Source of the DNA: Lachnospiraceae bacterium
GTDB taxonomy: Bacteria > Bacillota > Clostridia > Lachnospirales > Lachnospiraceae
Direction of reading: 5' to 3'
NCBI GenBank assembly: GCA_015057375.1
Contig: SVEM01000017.1
Coordinates: 1-37,249 of the forward strand
Length of the DNA: 37,249 nt
Shown here: positions 16,953 through 25,540 of the stretch, piece after piece
Position numbering within the stretch: position 1 is the first letter of the stretch
How the letters are laid out: each line of letters begins with the position of its first letter
Notes under the pieces: generated by a model
Told to the model about the DNA's origin: nothing
Databases searched by the model: none
What the model saw: only the letters and a program-made list of their open reading frames with translations
Translations under genes and position numbers: made by a program

Positions 16953-18278
16953 TTATGAGAAGTCATCCGTTGCAGGATTGTCAATAACAATTCCGTCCTT
17001 ATCATATCTCGAGCCGTGGCACCTACACTCCCACACGCGTTCACTCTTATTATAATGAAGTGCACAGCCCATATGAGTACATCTTTTCTTTTCACCGCAC
17101 AGTCCGCTTATATATTCCTTTGTGCTTATGGCATAGTCTTTAAACATGTTTTTATATGCTGCGGACAAATGAAAACGCATAGGTGTATATAATTTGCTGT
17201 ACTGATTTTCCTTACCACATATCATGTCGCATATTAAATCTGATGCCGTATACATGGTAGTCATACCCCATTTTGCTGCACCTGTTATAACATACCAGTC
17301 CGGCTCGAAAATGCTGAATCTTCCTATAAAAGGAAGCCCGTCATGTGTGATTACATCCTGTGCGGACCATACGGCAGTATATTCACATCCCGGGAAAATC
17401 CTGTTTATTTTTTTCTTAAGTGCATCGGCATTTTTTATACACATATTTTCTCCGGTCCGTCTTCCCTCTCCCGAAATGATTACCATATCTTCATAATCCC
17501 TGAACGAAAGACTGTTCTTATCAATTCCGTAATACATTCCGTTTACATTTTTAACGCCTTTTACCGCTGCTACATAGCTTCTTTCCTGATGCTGTCTAGC
17601 AAAATAAAACCCCGGAACAACAGGAAAAGGAAAATGTGACGCAAAAACAATCTTTTTAGCATAGATCGTTCCTGCATTTGTAAATGCACATTTCCCTCTT
17701 ACTTTTTTTACTTCAGTATTTTCGTATATTTCAAGACTCGACGCTATATTTTTGACAAATTCCATTGGATTAAACTGCGCTTGCTCATCAAAACGAACGG
17801 CACCCTTTACCTCAAACGGAAGCTCCGTTTCCGTAACAAATGATGATTTTATACCAAGCTTTTCTGCGATACATCTTTCTTTTTTCAATATTACGTCAGT
17901 ATATCTGGAATATAAATATACCGGCACATTTTCAAAATGACATTTTATGTCCTCTGATTTTATAATGTCGGCATATCCTGCTATAGCGCCTTCATTCGCT
18001 TTTGCATATAACGCAGCAGTCTTATATCCGTACTGTTTTGCAAGTTTTTCGTATATAAGACCGTGCTGGCTTGTAATCTTCGCAGTTGTATTTTTTGACT
18101 GTCCTCCAAAAATACGCCCTGAATCAACTACAATAACCCTTCTGCCATGTTTCTGTAATTTGTAAGCCGTAAGAATACCTGCAAGTCCGGCACCGATAAC
18201 AAGTACATCTGTGTTGTAATCTCCCTGAAGCATTTCACGATTTGGTATGGTTACGGTCTTTTCCCATATAGATACCAT
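16953..18278 (-). CDS. FAD-dependent oxidoreductase with C-terminal Rieske domain
   Basis: 441 residues. An N-terminal Rossmann FAD-binding motif DVLVIGAGLAGILTAYKL (about 24-41) starts a DAO-type oxidoreductase fold. WSAQDVITHDGLPFIGRF (about 303-320) and VITGAAKWGMTTMYTA are typical of the family. The C-terminus carries a Rieske [2Fe-2S] site: C400-T-H402 and C418-R-C-H421, with C405 and C420 placed to form the usual disulfide. The substrate is unknown; relatives are annotated as FAD-dependent oxidoreductases with a Rieske domain. GGAGG precedes the ATG. It lies 69 bp after ribH, so a flavoenzyme sits next to flavin synthesis, possibly on the same transcript. Confidence 0.88.
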   Translation of the reverse strand: MVSIWEKTVTIPNREMLQGDYNTDVLVIGAGLAGILTAYKLQKHGRRVIVVDSGRIFGGQSKNTTAKITSQHGLIYEKLAKQYGYKTAALYAKANEGAIAGYADIIKSEDIKCHFENVPVYLYSRYTDVILKKERCIAEKLGIKSSFVTETELPFEVKGAVRFDEQAQFNPMEFVKNIASSLEIYENTEVKKVRGKCAFTNAGTIYAKKIVFASHFPFPVVPGFYFARQHQERSYVAAVKGVKNVNGMYYGIDKNSLSFRDYEDMVIISGEGRRTGENMCIKNADALKKKINRIFPGCEYTAVWSAQDVITHDGLPFIGRFSIFEPDWYVITGAAKWGMTTMYTASDLICDMICGKENQYSKLYTPMRFHLSAAYKNMFKDYAISTKEYISGLCGEKKRCTHMGCALHYNKSERVWECRCHGSRYDKDGIVIDNPATDDFS

Positions 18279-18347
18279 GAATAAACCTCCAAATTTATTT
18301 ATTCATATAAGTATCTGTATTATTAAGAAAGATTATTCGTATATTGA

Positions 18348-18809
18348 TTAAAGGTTTCTTATAAGGTTTACCATTTCAATTGCACCAAGTGCACAATCGT
18401 AACCCTTGTTTCCTGCCTTAGTTCCTGCTCTCTCAATGGCCTGCTCTATTGTATCTGTAGTAAGTATTCCAAACATAACAGGAATATCACTTGACATTGA
18501 AACCTGAGCTATTCCCTTTGAAACCTCACTGCATACATAATCATAATGGCTTGTGCTTCCTCTTATTACGGCACCTACACAGATTACTGCATCATATTTG
18601 CCGCTGTCTGCCATTTTCTTTGCAATGATAGGAATCTCAAACGCACCCGGAACCCATGCAACATCGATATCTTCATCTTTTACGTCATGTCTCACAAGTC
18701 CGTCTACGGCACCGCCCACGAGTTTGTTTGTAATAAACTCGTTAAATCTTGATGCAACAATACCTACTTTCATCCCGGTTGATACTACTTTTCCTTCAAT
18801 TACGTTCAT
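18348..18809 (-). CDS. ribH: 6,7-dimethyl-8-ribityllumazine synthase
   Basis: Condenses the butanone phosphate from RibB with the RibD product to give lumazine, the substrate of RibE; it forms large icosahedral or pentameric shells. It has 153 residues. Signatures include [10 protein letters not shown] (substrate loop), [13 protein letters not shown], and [23 protein letters not shown] with the catalytic His. AGGAGG precedes the ATG and the gene lies 32 bp after ribBA. It is the last rib gene of the operon. Confidence 0.97.
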   Translation of the reverse strand: MNVIEGKVVSTGMKVGIVASRFNEFITNKLVGGAVDGLVRHDVKDEDIDVAWVPGAFEIPIIAKKMADSGKYDAVICVGAVIRGSTSHYDYVCSEVSKGIAQVSMSSDIPVMFGILTTDTIEQAIERAGTKAGNKGYDCALGAIEMVNLIRNL

Positions 18810-18841
18810 TTTAAAATCCTCCTGTGAAATATTTACTTTGT

Positions 18842-20044
18842 TTATTTATAATCCAGAATGTGTCCCATTCTTATCTGCTTTGTTTTAAGGTAATTAAGGT
18901 CATAATCGGTTGCCGCTACCTGAATCGGCACACGCTCTGTTATGGAAAGTCCGTAATCCTTAAGCTGATATACCTTGTCAGGGTTGTTTGTAAGAAGTCT
19001 TAATGATTTTACTCCGATATCCCTTAATATCTGTGCACCGATGTAATATTCTCTTAAGTCTCCGGCAAATCCGAGCGCAAGGTTTGCATCCAATGTATCC
19101 ATTCCTTTTTCCTGCAGCTCATATGCCCTAAGCTTATTAATAAGACCGATTCCTCTTCCTTCCTGTCTCATATAAAGAAGAATTCCTCTTCCTTCTTTTT
19201 CAATCTGGGTAAGCGCACTTGCAAGCTGCTCGCCGCAGTCACACTTTAATGAACCAAATGCATCTCCGGTAAGGCATTCCGAGTGAACTCTGCAAAGTAC
19301 ATTTTCCCCGTCACCGATATCACCTTTTACAAGTGCAACGTGATGCTCTCCGTTAAGTTTATTTACATATCCGTAAGCTTTAAATGTGCCGTACTTTGTC
19401 GGAAGAACCGTCTGACTCTTTTTCTCTACAAGAATCTCTGTTCTCTTACGGTAATCCTTTAAATCATTGATTGTAATAAATGACATTCCCCACTTCTTTG
19501 CAAGCTCATAAAGCTCAGGGGTTCTCATCATAGTTCCATCTTCGCGCATTATCTCACAACATATACCACATGTTTTAAGTCCTGCAAGTCTGAGAAGATC
19601 AACTGTGGCTTCCGTATGTCCCGGTCTTTCAAGCACACCGTTTTTCTTTGCAAGAAGCGGAAACATGTGTCCCGGTCTTCTAAAATCAAGTGGCCCCGAT
19701 GTTTCATCCGCACACTTCATTGCTGTAAGCGAACGCTCTGCGGCAGATATTCCGGTTGTTGTATCAACATGGTCTATTGACACGGTAAATGCAGTTTCAT
19801 GATTGTCTGTATTGTGTGTGACCATCTGTGGAAGTGAAAGTCTTAATGCAATATCCTCAGACATTGGCATACAGATAAGTCCCTTTGCGTATTTTGCCAT
19901 GAAGTTGATGTTTTCTGTTGTGGCATGTTCTGCGGCACATATAAAATCGCCTTCATTTTCACGACCTTCATCATCCGTTACAATTATTATCTTTCCTTCT
20001 CTGAGATCCTTTAATGCTTCTTCAACTGTATTAAATGAACACAT
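18842..20044 (-). CDS. ribBA: Bifunctional 3,4-dihydroxy-2-butanone-4-phosphate synthase / GTP cyclohydrolase II
   Basis: Provides both precursors of riboflavin; 400 residues. The RibB half (about 1-205) shows [11 protein letters not shown] and the [13 protein letters not shown] segment. The RibA half (about 206-400) has [21 protein letters not shown] with the three zinc Cys residues and [13 protein letters not shown] for GTP binding. The C-terminal segment LTNNPDK is also present. AAAGGAG precedes the ATG. It follows ribE by 14 bp and precedes ribH by 32 bp in a riboswitch-controlled operon. Confidence 0.97.
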   Translation of the reverse strand: MCSFNTVEEALKDLREGKIIIVTDDEGRENEGDFICAAEHATTENINFMAKYAKGLICMPMSEDIALRLSLPQMVTHNTDNHETAFTVSIDHVDTTTGISAAERSLTAMKCADETSGPLDFRRPGHMFPLLAKKNGVLERPGHTEATVDLLRLAGLKTCGICCEIMREDGTMMRTPELYELAKKWGMSFITINDLKDYRKRTEILVEKKSQTVLPTKYGTFKAYGYVNKLNGEHHVALVKGDIGDGENVLCRVHSECLTGDAFGSLKCDCGEQLASALTQIEKEGRGILLYMRQEGRGIGLINKLRAYELQEKGMDTLDANLALGFAGDLREYYIGAQILRDIGVKSLRLLTNNPDKVYQLKDYGLSITERVPIQVAATDYDLNYLKTKQIRMGHILDYK

Positions 20045-20058
20045 AATGTAACTCCTTT

Positions 20059-20715
20059 CTAAAATCCGTTACTTATAAGATATTCCATTGTTATTCCTGA
20101 GCTTTTTTTGCTGTCTGTTTCCGCATCGGCAGATTTCATAAGCTTTTCGACATATTTACCGATTATGTCATTTTCAAGATTAACAATGTCTCCGACTTTT
20201 CTGTCGCCAAGTGTCGTTACACTTGAGGTGTGTGGTATAACTGATACTGAAAAATCCGTATCACTCACTTTTGCTACCGTAAGACTTATACCGTCAATTG
20301 CAATAGAACCTTTTTCAACAATGTATCTGAGTATCTCTTTTTTTGCACTGATTTTGTACCATATGGCATTATCATCTCTTGTAATACTTTTTATCGTTCC
20401 TGTTCCGTCTACATGACCGGATACTATATGCCCTCCAAACCTTCCGCCTGCTGCCATCGCACGTTCAAGATTGACCTTACTGCCTCCGGAAAGTGCTGAA
20501 AGTGAAGTTCTGTTAAGTGTCTCATGCATAACATCTGCTTCAAATGAAGAATCAGTAATATGCGTTACTGTAAGACACACTCCGTTTACCGCTATACTAT
20601 CGCCTATGCGTGCATCGCCAAGAACCTCTTTCGCAGATATCTTAAGCACTGCTGAATGCGCTCCCTTTTTAACTGTAATTATTGTACCTTTTTCTTCAAT
20701 TATTCCTGTGAACAT
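20059..20715 (-). CDS. ribE: Riboflavin synthase (alpha subunit)
   Basis: Dismutates two lumazine molecules to riboflavin and the pyrimidine precursor. It has 218 residues made of two similar lumazine-binding barrels: [10 protein letters not shown] with [12 protein letters not shown] in the first and a second beginning [14 protein letters not shown] with [11 protein letters not shown]. Its first 16 nt overlap the end of ribD and the ribosome binding site is weak, so translation is probably coupled to ribD. The C-terminus extends slightly with [13 protein letters not shown]. Confidence 0.96.
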   Translation of the reverse strand: MFTGIIEEKGTIITVKKGAHSAVLKISAKEVLGDARIGDSIAVNGVCLTVTHITDSSFEADVMHETLNRTSLSALSGGSKVNLERAMAAGGRFGGHIVSGHVDGTGTIKSITRDDNAIWYKISAKKEILRYIVEKGSIAIDGISLTVAKVSDTDFSVSVIPHTSSVTTLGDRKVGDIVNLENDIIGKYVEKLMKSADAETDSKKSSGITMEYLISNGF

Positions 20716-21803
20716 TTAATCACTTCACTCTCTATAAGATAATCATCGCCAAGCTTTCTTACACTTGTATTCGTAAGCTTAATTGCCTCGCTCATTTTTT
20801 TAAAGCCACATCCTCTGACTGCGGACGGTGCACATTCTCCTCCGATAATCTTTGGTGCAATATATGTCTGGACGCGGTTTACTATCCCTGAATTAAGTGC
20901 TGACCAGTTAAGCGTTCCACCACCTTCAAGAAGTATACTGTCAATTCGCATTTTGCCAAGGCTTACCATAAGTTCATTCAAATCGACGCGGCCATCCTTT
21001 TCATTTGTAAATAACATCTCACAACCCTTGTCAATATATGGCTTATATTTTTCCTCATCAGACACACAGGTTGCAATTATGGTTCTTACTTCATTTGCCG
21101 TTTCTACCAAAGTAGAACTTAGTGGAATCCTAAGTTTTGAATCACAAATGATTCGGATTGGATTCTTTTTTCCTTCTATTCTGCATGTAAGACTAGGATT
21201 ATCTGCAAGAACTGTTCCTATGCCTGCCATAATCGCGGTATAACGATGTCTGTCTTCATGCACATTATATCTTGCTTCTTCGCCTGTGACCCACTTTGAG
21301 TCTCCTGTATACGCCGCTATCTTTCCATCCATAGTCATGGCATACTTCATTACAACATACGGAAGCCCGGTTGTTATATAATGTAAAAATACATAATTTA
21401 TTGCATCGCATTCTTTGCGCATCACATCTTCATCCACCTGTATGCCGTGTGCACGAAGTATCTTATTTCCTTTTCCTGCTACTAAAGGATTAGGATCAGG
21501 CGAACCGACAACAACTCTGCTTATACCGGCTTCTATAATCGCATCCACGCACGGAGGCTGCTTTCCATGATGACAGCAAGGTTCAAGCGTAACATATAAA
21601 GTTGCTCCCTCTGCAGACTCTTTGCATACGGAAAGCGCATCCCTTTCTGCATGAAGCTCTCCGTATTTTCTGTGTAATCCTTCTGCAATAATCCTGTCAT
21701 CTTTTACGATAACTGCACCGACAAGCGGATTAGGAGTTGTAAATCCCGTAGCCTGCTTTGCCAGCTCTATCGCCCGGCTCATATAATAATTATCATCATG
21801 CAT
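20700..21803 (-). CDS. ribD: Bifunctional diaminohydroxyphosphoribosylaminopyrimidine deaminase / 5-amino-6-(5-phosphoribosylamino)uracil reductase
   Basis: Carries out the deamination and NADPH-dependent side-chain reduction in riboflavin synthesis. It has 367 residues. The deaminase half (1-145) has HAERDAL and LEPCCHHGKQPPCV, the zinc site. The reductase half (about 146-367) has YVVMKYAMTMDGKIA, DSKWVTGEEAR and LLEGGGTLNWSAL. AAAGGAG lies about 10 nt before the ATG. It is the first gene of the operon and sits directly behind the FMN riboswitch terminator. Confidence 0.97.
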   Translation of the reverse strand: MHDDNYYMSRAIELAKQATGFTTPNPLVGAVIVKDDRIIAEGLHRKYGELHAERDALSVCKESAEGATLYVTLEPCCHHGKQPPCVDAIIEAGISRVVVGSPDPNPLVAGKGNKILRAHGIQVDEDVMRKECDAINYVFLHYITTGLPYVVMKYAMTMDGKIAAYTGDSKWVTGEEARYNVHEDRHRYTAIMAGIGTVLADNPSLTCRIEGKKNPIRIICDSKLRIPLSSTLVETANEVRTIIATCVSDEEKYKPYIDKGCEMLFTNEKDGRVDLNELMVSLGKMRIDSILLEGGGTLNWSALNSGIVNRVQTYIAPKIIGGECAPSAVRGCGFKKMSEAIKLTNTSVRKLGDDYLIESEVIKCSQE

Positions 21804-21823
21804 CGCTGTCAGTCTCCTTTATA

Positions 21824-21857
21824 GAAAAACGCCCTGAAACAAAATAGTTCAGGGCGT
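21824..21857 (-). terminator. Riboswitch-controlled terminator before ribD
   Basis: A 10 bp perfect stem, ACGCCCTGAA (21829-21838) with TTCAGGGCGT (21848-21857), and a short T-run on the minus strand. Its first-transcribed arm (ACGCCCTGAA) is complementary to TTCAGGGCG in the 5' part of the FMN aptamer (22021-22013). The two can therefore form a competing antiterminator when FMN is absent. Confidence 0.9.
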
Positions 21858-21911
21858 GTAATATCACAATCAAAAAATATAAGCTATGCATGTCATGCAT
21901 GACTCATCTCA

Positions 21912-22025
21912 TCTTCTTCCATCCAGACTATACTGTCGGCTTCGGAATTGCACCGAATCATGCCTCATCATCTGAGGCTCGTGGGCTGTACCACCGGTGA
22001 GGACTTGCACCTCGCCCTGAAGACT
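21912..22025 (-). ncRNA. FMN riboswitch (RFN element)
   Basis: On the minus strand the conserved RFN blocks appear in order: TCTTCAGGGCGAGGTGCAAG, TCACCGGTGGTA, AGCCCACGAGC, GATTCGGTGCAATTCCGAAG, CCGACAGTATAGTCTGGATG and GAAGAAGA. P1 closes between TCTTC near 22023 and GAAGA near 21916. It precedes the terminator and ribD. FMN binding is expected to release the terminator and switch the rib operon off. Confidence 0.96.
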
Positions 22026-22043
22026 TTCTATTCAACTTATGTC

Positions 22044-22072
22044 ATTATAACTGTTTGTATCCTGTTTTTCAA
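22044..22072 (-). promoter_or_regulatory. Promoter of the rib operon
   Basis: On the minus strand TTGAAA (22072-22067) and a perfect TATAAT (22049-22044) have a 17 bp spacer, placing transcription start about 10 nt before the aptamer. It lies within 20 bp of the EamA gene stop. Confidence 0.8.
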
Positions 22073-22088
22073 TAGTCAAAATGAGGTT

Positions 22089-22976
22089 TTATTTTTCACT
22101 CTTATATCCTGCCGCCACCATCGCTGCAATTACAAGTAGCGCACCAATAATCTGTGCCGGTGAAATCATTTCCCTAAATACCACAAATCCGACAATAGTT
22201 GCAGTCACCGGTTCTATGGATGCTATTATGGAAGCTCTGCTGTTATCCATATAAAGCAGTCCCGTTGTATATAAAATGTATGGCAGAACCGTACTCATCA
22301 GAGCAAATACTATATAAAATAAAAGCATAAAATTATCTGAAACACATATGGAAACTATATGTTCTACTCCTGTCGTTCCAACCAACGGAACAGATGCAAT
22401 CGAGGCAAATAAGAAAGTATAAAATGTAATCGTCATGCTCTTATAACCACGATTCAAAGCATATCTGCTAAATATCGAATACAGCGCATATCCAAAGCCC
22501 GCACCCAGCCCGAAAAGAATTCCGGTTGTATTCACACTGCTGATACCTGACGCTATTCCCGATGCAAGTCCGCAGCCACAAATTGCAATAAAAATAATTA
22601 CTATCTTATATAAATTTATTTTTTCCGAGAAAAGTACAGCCGACATTACAAGCACAAATGCCGGTGCCGTATACAAAAGTATCGCCGCAACAGATACCGG
22701 AATCATCGTTATGGCACTAAAATAACAATAATTAAAAAATACTATACTTAATATTCCTGTTCCGACAAAACACCAGATATCTCTCACACGTATCTTAAGC
22801 AGCTTTCTGTCGTAAAACAACAAGCCTGCAAATAATATTACTGCCGTGAACACAGCACGTATTGCCACGATATCCATAGCATCTAAATTATATTGATTAA
22901 GCTTCTTTATATAAATTGAAATAGTGCCCCAGAGAATCCCTGACATAAGCACAAATAACCATGCAAGTTTTTTCAT
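22089..22976 (-). CDS. EamA-family (DMT superfamily) transporter
   Basis: A 295-residue inner-membrane carrier with ten predicted helices in two EamA repeats (about 5-135 and 150-290). The motifs are ILWGTISIYIKKL near the start and SIIASIEPVTATIVGF in the last repeat. Substrates of this superfamily are mostly small metabolites; none is indicated. The open frame continues to 23033, but the ATG at 22976 starts the first helix directly and is preceded by AAGGA, so I chose it. A TTGACA promoter lies just upstream. It is immediately upstream of the rib operon, but that operon has its own promoter and riboswitch, so riboflavin transport is not implied. Confidence 0.88.
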   Translation of the reverse strand: MKKLAWLFVLMSGILWGTISIYIKKLNQYNLDAMDIVAIRAVFTAVILFAGLLFYDRKLLKIRVRDIWCFVGTGILSIVFFNYCYFSAITMIPVSVAAILLYTAPAFVLVMSAVLFSEKINLYKIVIIFIAICGCGLASGIASGISSVNTTGILFGLGAGFGYALYSIFSRYALNRGYKSMTITFYTFLFASIASVPLVGTTGVEHIVSICVSDNFMLLFYIVFALMSTVLPYILYTTGLLYMDNSRASIIASIEPVTATIVGFVVFREMISPAQIIGALLVIAAMVAAGYKSEK

Positions 22977-23004
22977 GTTATCAATTATCCTTTTGTTTTT
23001 TTCA

Positions 23005-23033
23005 ATAATGTTCCAAAACTGATTTTTTGTCAA
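23005..23033 (-). promoter_or_regulatory. Promoter of the EamA gene
   Basis: On the minus strand a perfect TTGACA (23033-23028) and CATTAT (23010-23005) have a 17 bp spacer. The divergent BIG2 gene promoter lies about 30 bp away. Confidence 0.65.
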
Positions 23034-23059
23034 TACAAGATATTTGTTTTATTTATTAG

Positions 23060-23088
23060 TTGAATAAATAAAATATGTATGATATTAT
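23060..23088 (+). promoter_or_regulatory. Promoter of the BIG2 secreted protein
   Basis: TTGAAT (23060-23065) and TATTAT (23083-23088) have a 17 bp spacer, 31 bp ahead of the ATG. It faces away from the EamA promoter. Confidence 0.6.
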
Positions 23089-23119
23089 TTACACGAAAAA
23101 TTAGAAAAGGGGATTAATA

Positions 23120-24100
23120 ATGAGAAAAATTAAAAAGTTATTAGTTATGGCACTCGCTCTTGTTATGGTTATGACATCTGTATTTGCCATACCAGCTGAA
23201 ACTGATGCCATTTTGGTTTCAAAGGGACAAAAGGTTACTATGTATGTCGGACAGACTATGAAATTAAGCCTTTTGGGAACATCAAAAAAGGTAAAATGGA
23301 CTTCATCTAAGAAAAAAGTTGCATCTGTAAACAAAAAAGGCAAGATTAAAGCTAAGAAAAAAGGTAAGGCTAAGATTACTGCAAAACAGGGTAGTGCAAA
23401 AGTTTTTTATTGTACAATTGTTGTAAAGAAGAAAAAGAATTCTATTACTAACCCTTCATTCAACGTACCTGTAACTACTGCTACTCCTAGCCCACAGGAT
23501 ATAGCTATTGCAAACAATGCTCTTGCAGCAAATGTTGCTGTTCAGAAGCAGAAACTTGCAAGCGGACAGATATTATTTACAGTTACTAACAATAACTCAA
23601 CTGCTATTCCTAAGGTTAAGATCAGCGCATTATTATCTGATGCAAACGGAGCTCCTGTAGATACATATGAATTCTATACATACGATCTTGAACCAGGTGC
23701 ATCATTCTATGATATGTATGAATTAAGTTCTAATTGTGCTCTTATAGATGCTAATTTATCAACCGTAAGCGTTTCTGTAACACAGGATAAATCTTACAGA
23801 ACATATAACACTCCAATGGTTACCGTTAACGGACAGAGAAATGCGGATGGGGATATTGTTCTTACTAATGTAAATTCATCCGGATATAAATCATATATCG
23901 TTGGAACTGTATTCTTTAGAGATGCAGCAGGAAATGTAGTTGCTGTAAAAGAAATATACGAGTCAATTGAAGTAGGTGCTACAACATTCTCAACTATATA
24001 TGGACCAACATACAGATATGAGACTCCTGATCATAAGTCATATGATGACGTTCCGTATGTTACGGCAGACTGGAAGTTCAGATCATACTATTATCAATAG
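23120..24100 (+). CDS. Secreted protein with Lys-rich BIG2 Ig-like domain
   Basis: 326 residues of unknown function. Residues 1-30 are a signal peptide (RKIKK, a hydrophobic core, cleavage near ETDA). Residues about 33-103 form a bacterial Ig-like group 2 domain, recognisable by VKWTSSKKKVASVNKKGKIK and GKAKITAK, unusually rich in Lys. After a short Thr/Pro linker (about 110-125), residues 130-326 look all-beta, with two related segments around ILFTVTNNNSTAIPKVKI and IVLTNVNSSGYKSYIVGT, and no catalytic motif I can see. There is no LPxTG or membrane anchor. AAAGGGG precedes the ATG. It has its own promoter and terminator. The basic BIG2 domain may hold it to the anionic wall or to polysaccharide; that is inference. 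Confidence 0.82.
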   Translation: MRKIKKLLVMALALVMVMTSVFAIPAETDAILVSKGQKVTMYVGQTMKLSLLGTSKKVKWTSSKKKVASVNKKGKIKAKKKGKAKITAKQGSAKVFYCTIVVKKKKNSITNPSFNVPVTTATPSPQDIAIANNALAANVAVQKQKLASGQILFTVTNNNSTAIPKVKISALLSDANGAPVDTYEFYTYDLEPGASFYDMYELSSNCALIDANLSTVSVSVTQDKSYRTYNTPMVTVNGQRNADGDIVLTNVNSSGYKSYIVGTVFFRDAAGNVVAVKEIYESIEVGATTFSTIYGPTYRYETPDHKSYDDVPYVTADWKFRSYYYQ

Positions 24101-24120
24101 TAATTAATATTTAAAAAAAG

Positions 24121-24154
24121 TGATGCTGTAGATTATTTACAGCATCATTTTTTT
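24121..24154 (+). terminator. Terminator after the BIG2 protein gene
   Basis: Stem GATGCTGTA (24122-24130) / TACAGCATC (24138-24146) followed by ATTTTTTTA. It separates this gene from sstT. Confidence 0.88.
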
Positions 24155-24197
24155 ATATTAAAATATAGATTAACATAACATTACAGGAGGAAATCAC

Positions 24198-25454
24198 ATG
24201 TCAAAAGTAGTTAAACTTTGGAAAAAAACAACCCTTATTTCCAGAATAGTCATCGGTATTATAATTGGTATAATATTAGGCCTTACCGTTCCGGGAGCGT
24301 CGGTAATAGGACTTTTCGGAACATTATTTGTAGGCGCCTTAAAGTCTGTTGCACCAATTCTTGTCTTTGTTCTTGTATTAAGTTCAATTGCAAATACTAC
24401 AGGTGGCTTTGGACACAAGTTCAAAACCGTTATTATTCTTTATCTTACAAGTACTCTTCTTGCAGCACTTGTTGCAGTTATTGCAAGTTTCCTGTTCCCT
24501 GTAAACTTAACACTTAATCTTGATGCATATCAGACTGATGCTATTCCTAGCTCAATTGCAGACGTACTTATTAACATGTTTAATAACATTGTTTCCAATC
24601 CTATAACAGCACTTGCTAATGCAAATTACCTTTGCATACTTGCATGGGCTATACTTCTTGGCATTGCAATGCATCGTGCTTCTGCATCAGTAAAAAATGC
24701 ACTTGTAAGTGTTTCTGATGCCGTATCACAGATTGTAAAATGGATTATCAGTTGTGCTCCTATCGGTATTCTCGGTCTTGTATATACTACAGTTTCAGAA
24801 AACGGACTTGGAATATTTAAGGATTACGGAAAGCTTCTTCTTGTACTTGTTAGTGCAATGTTAATTGTAGCACTTGTTATCGATCCTATCATTGCAAGTA
24901 TAGCATTAAAGAGAAATGCATATCCACTTGCTTTAAGATGTCTCCGCGAATCCGGTATTACAGCATTTTTCACCAGAAGTTCTGCTGCTAACATCCCGGT
25001 AAATATGAACCTTTGCAAGAGACTCGGACTTGATAAAGATATGTATTCTGTATCACTTCCACTCGGTGCAACTATAAACATGGACGGCGCTGCCGTTACA
25101 ATTACAGTTATGGCACTTGCTACTGCTCATACAATGGGAATTTCAGTCGATATGCCTACAGCACTTTTACTCAGCTTCCTTGCAACTCTCGGAGCATGCG
25201 GTGCTTCAGGTATTGCAGGAGGTTCACTCCTTCTTATCCCTATGGCTTGTTCATTATTCGGTGTAGGCCAGGATATATCAATGCAGGTAGTTGCCATCGG
25301 AATGATAATCGGAGTTGTTCAGGATTCTCTTGAAACTGCAATAAACTCATCAGGTGATGTTCTCTTCGCTGCAACAGCTGAGTATCGTTCATGGATAAAA
25401 GAAGGCCGCGAATTTAAAGTTGGTGCTATTATCAATGATGATAAAGATGAGTAA
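24198..25454 (+). CDS. sstT: Serine/threonine:sodium symporter SstT (DAACS family)
   Basis: A 418-residue Na+-coupled amino acid carrier of the dicarboxylate/amino acid:cation symporter family. It shows the family's hydrophobic profile, the serine-rich region SSIANTTGGFG (about 62-72), and the substrate/Na+ motif PLGATINMDGAAVTI (about 289-303). The size and the short N-terminus before VVKLWKKTTLISRIVIG match SstT rather than GltP. AGGAGG lies 6 nt before the ATG. It is monocistronic between two terminators. Substrate choice within the family is inferred from overall likeness. Confidence 0.93.
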   Translation: MSKVVKLWKKTTLISRIVIGIIIGIILGLTVPGASVIGLFGTLFVGALKSVAPILVFVLVLSSIANTTGGFGHKFKTVIILYLTSTLLAALVAVIASFLFPVNLTLNLDAYQTDAIPSSIADVLINMFNNIVSNPITALANANYLCILAWAILLGIAMHRASASVKNALVSVSDAVSQIVKWIISCAPIGILGLVYTTVSENGLGIFKDYGKLLLVLVSAMLIVALVIDPIIASIALKRNAYPLALRCLRESGITAFFTRSSAANIPVNMNLCKRLGLDKDMYSVSLPLGATINMDGAAVTITVMALATAHTMGISVDMPTALLLSFLATLGACGASGIAGGSLLLIPMACSLFGVGQDISMQVVAIGMIIGVVQDSLETAINSSGDVLFAATAEYRSWIKEGREFKVGAIINDDKDE

Positions 25455-25490
25455 TTTAATTATTTGAATATGAATTAATAAGAATAAAAA

Positions 25491-25528
25491 ACACTTCCGG
25501 CAGTTCATTCTGTCGGAAGTGTTTTTTT
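25491..25528 (+). terminator. Terminator of sstT
   Basis: Stem ACACTTCCG (25491-25499) / CGGAAGTGT (25514-25522), followed by seven T. The preceding A-run makes it potentially bidirectional. Confidence 0.9.
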
Positions 25529-25540
25529 ATAGGCAAGAGA

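Noticed and set aside
22089-22976. EamA protein as a riboflavin transporter
   Set aside because: It lies upstream of, not under, the FMN riboswitch, and has its own promoter.
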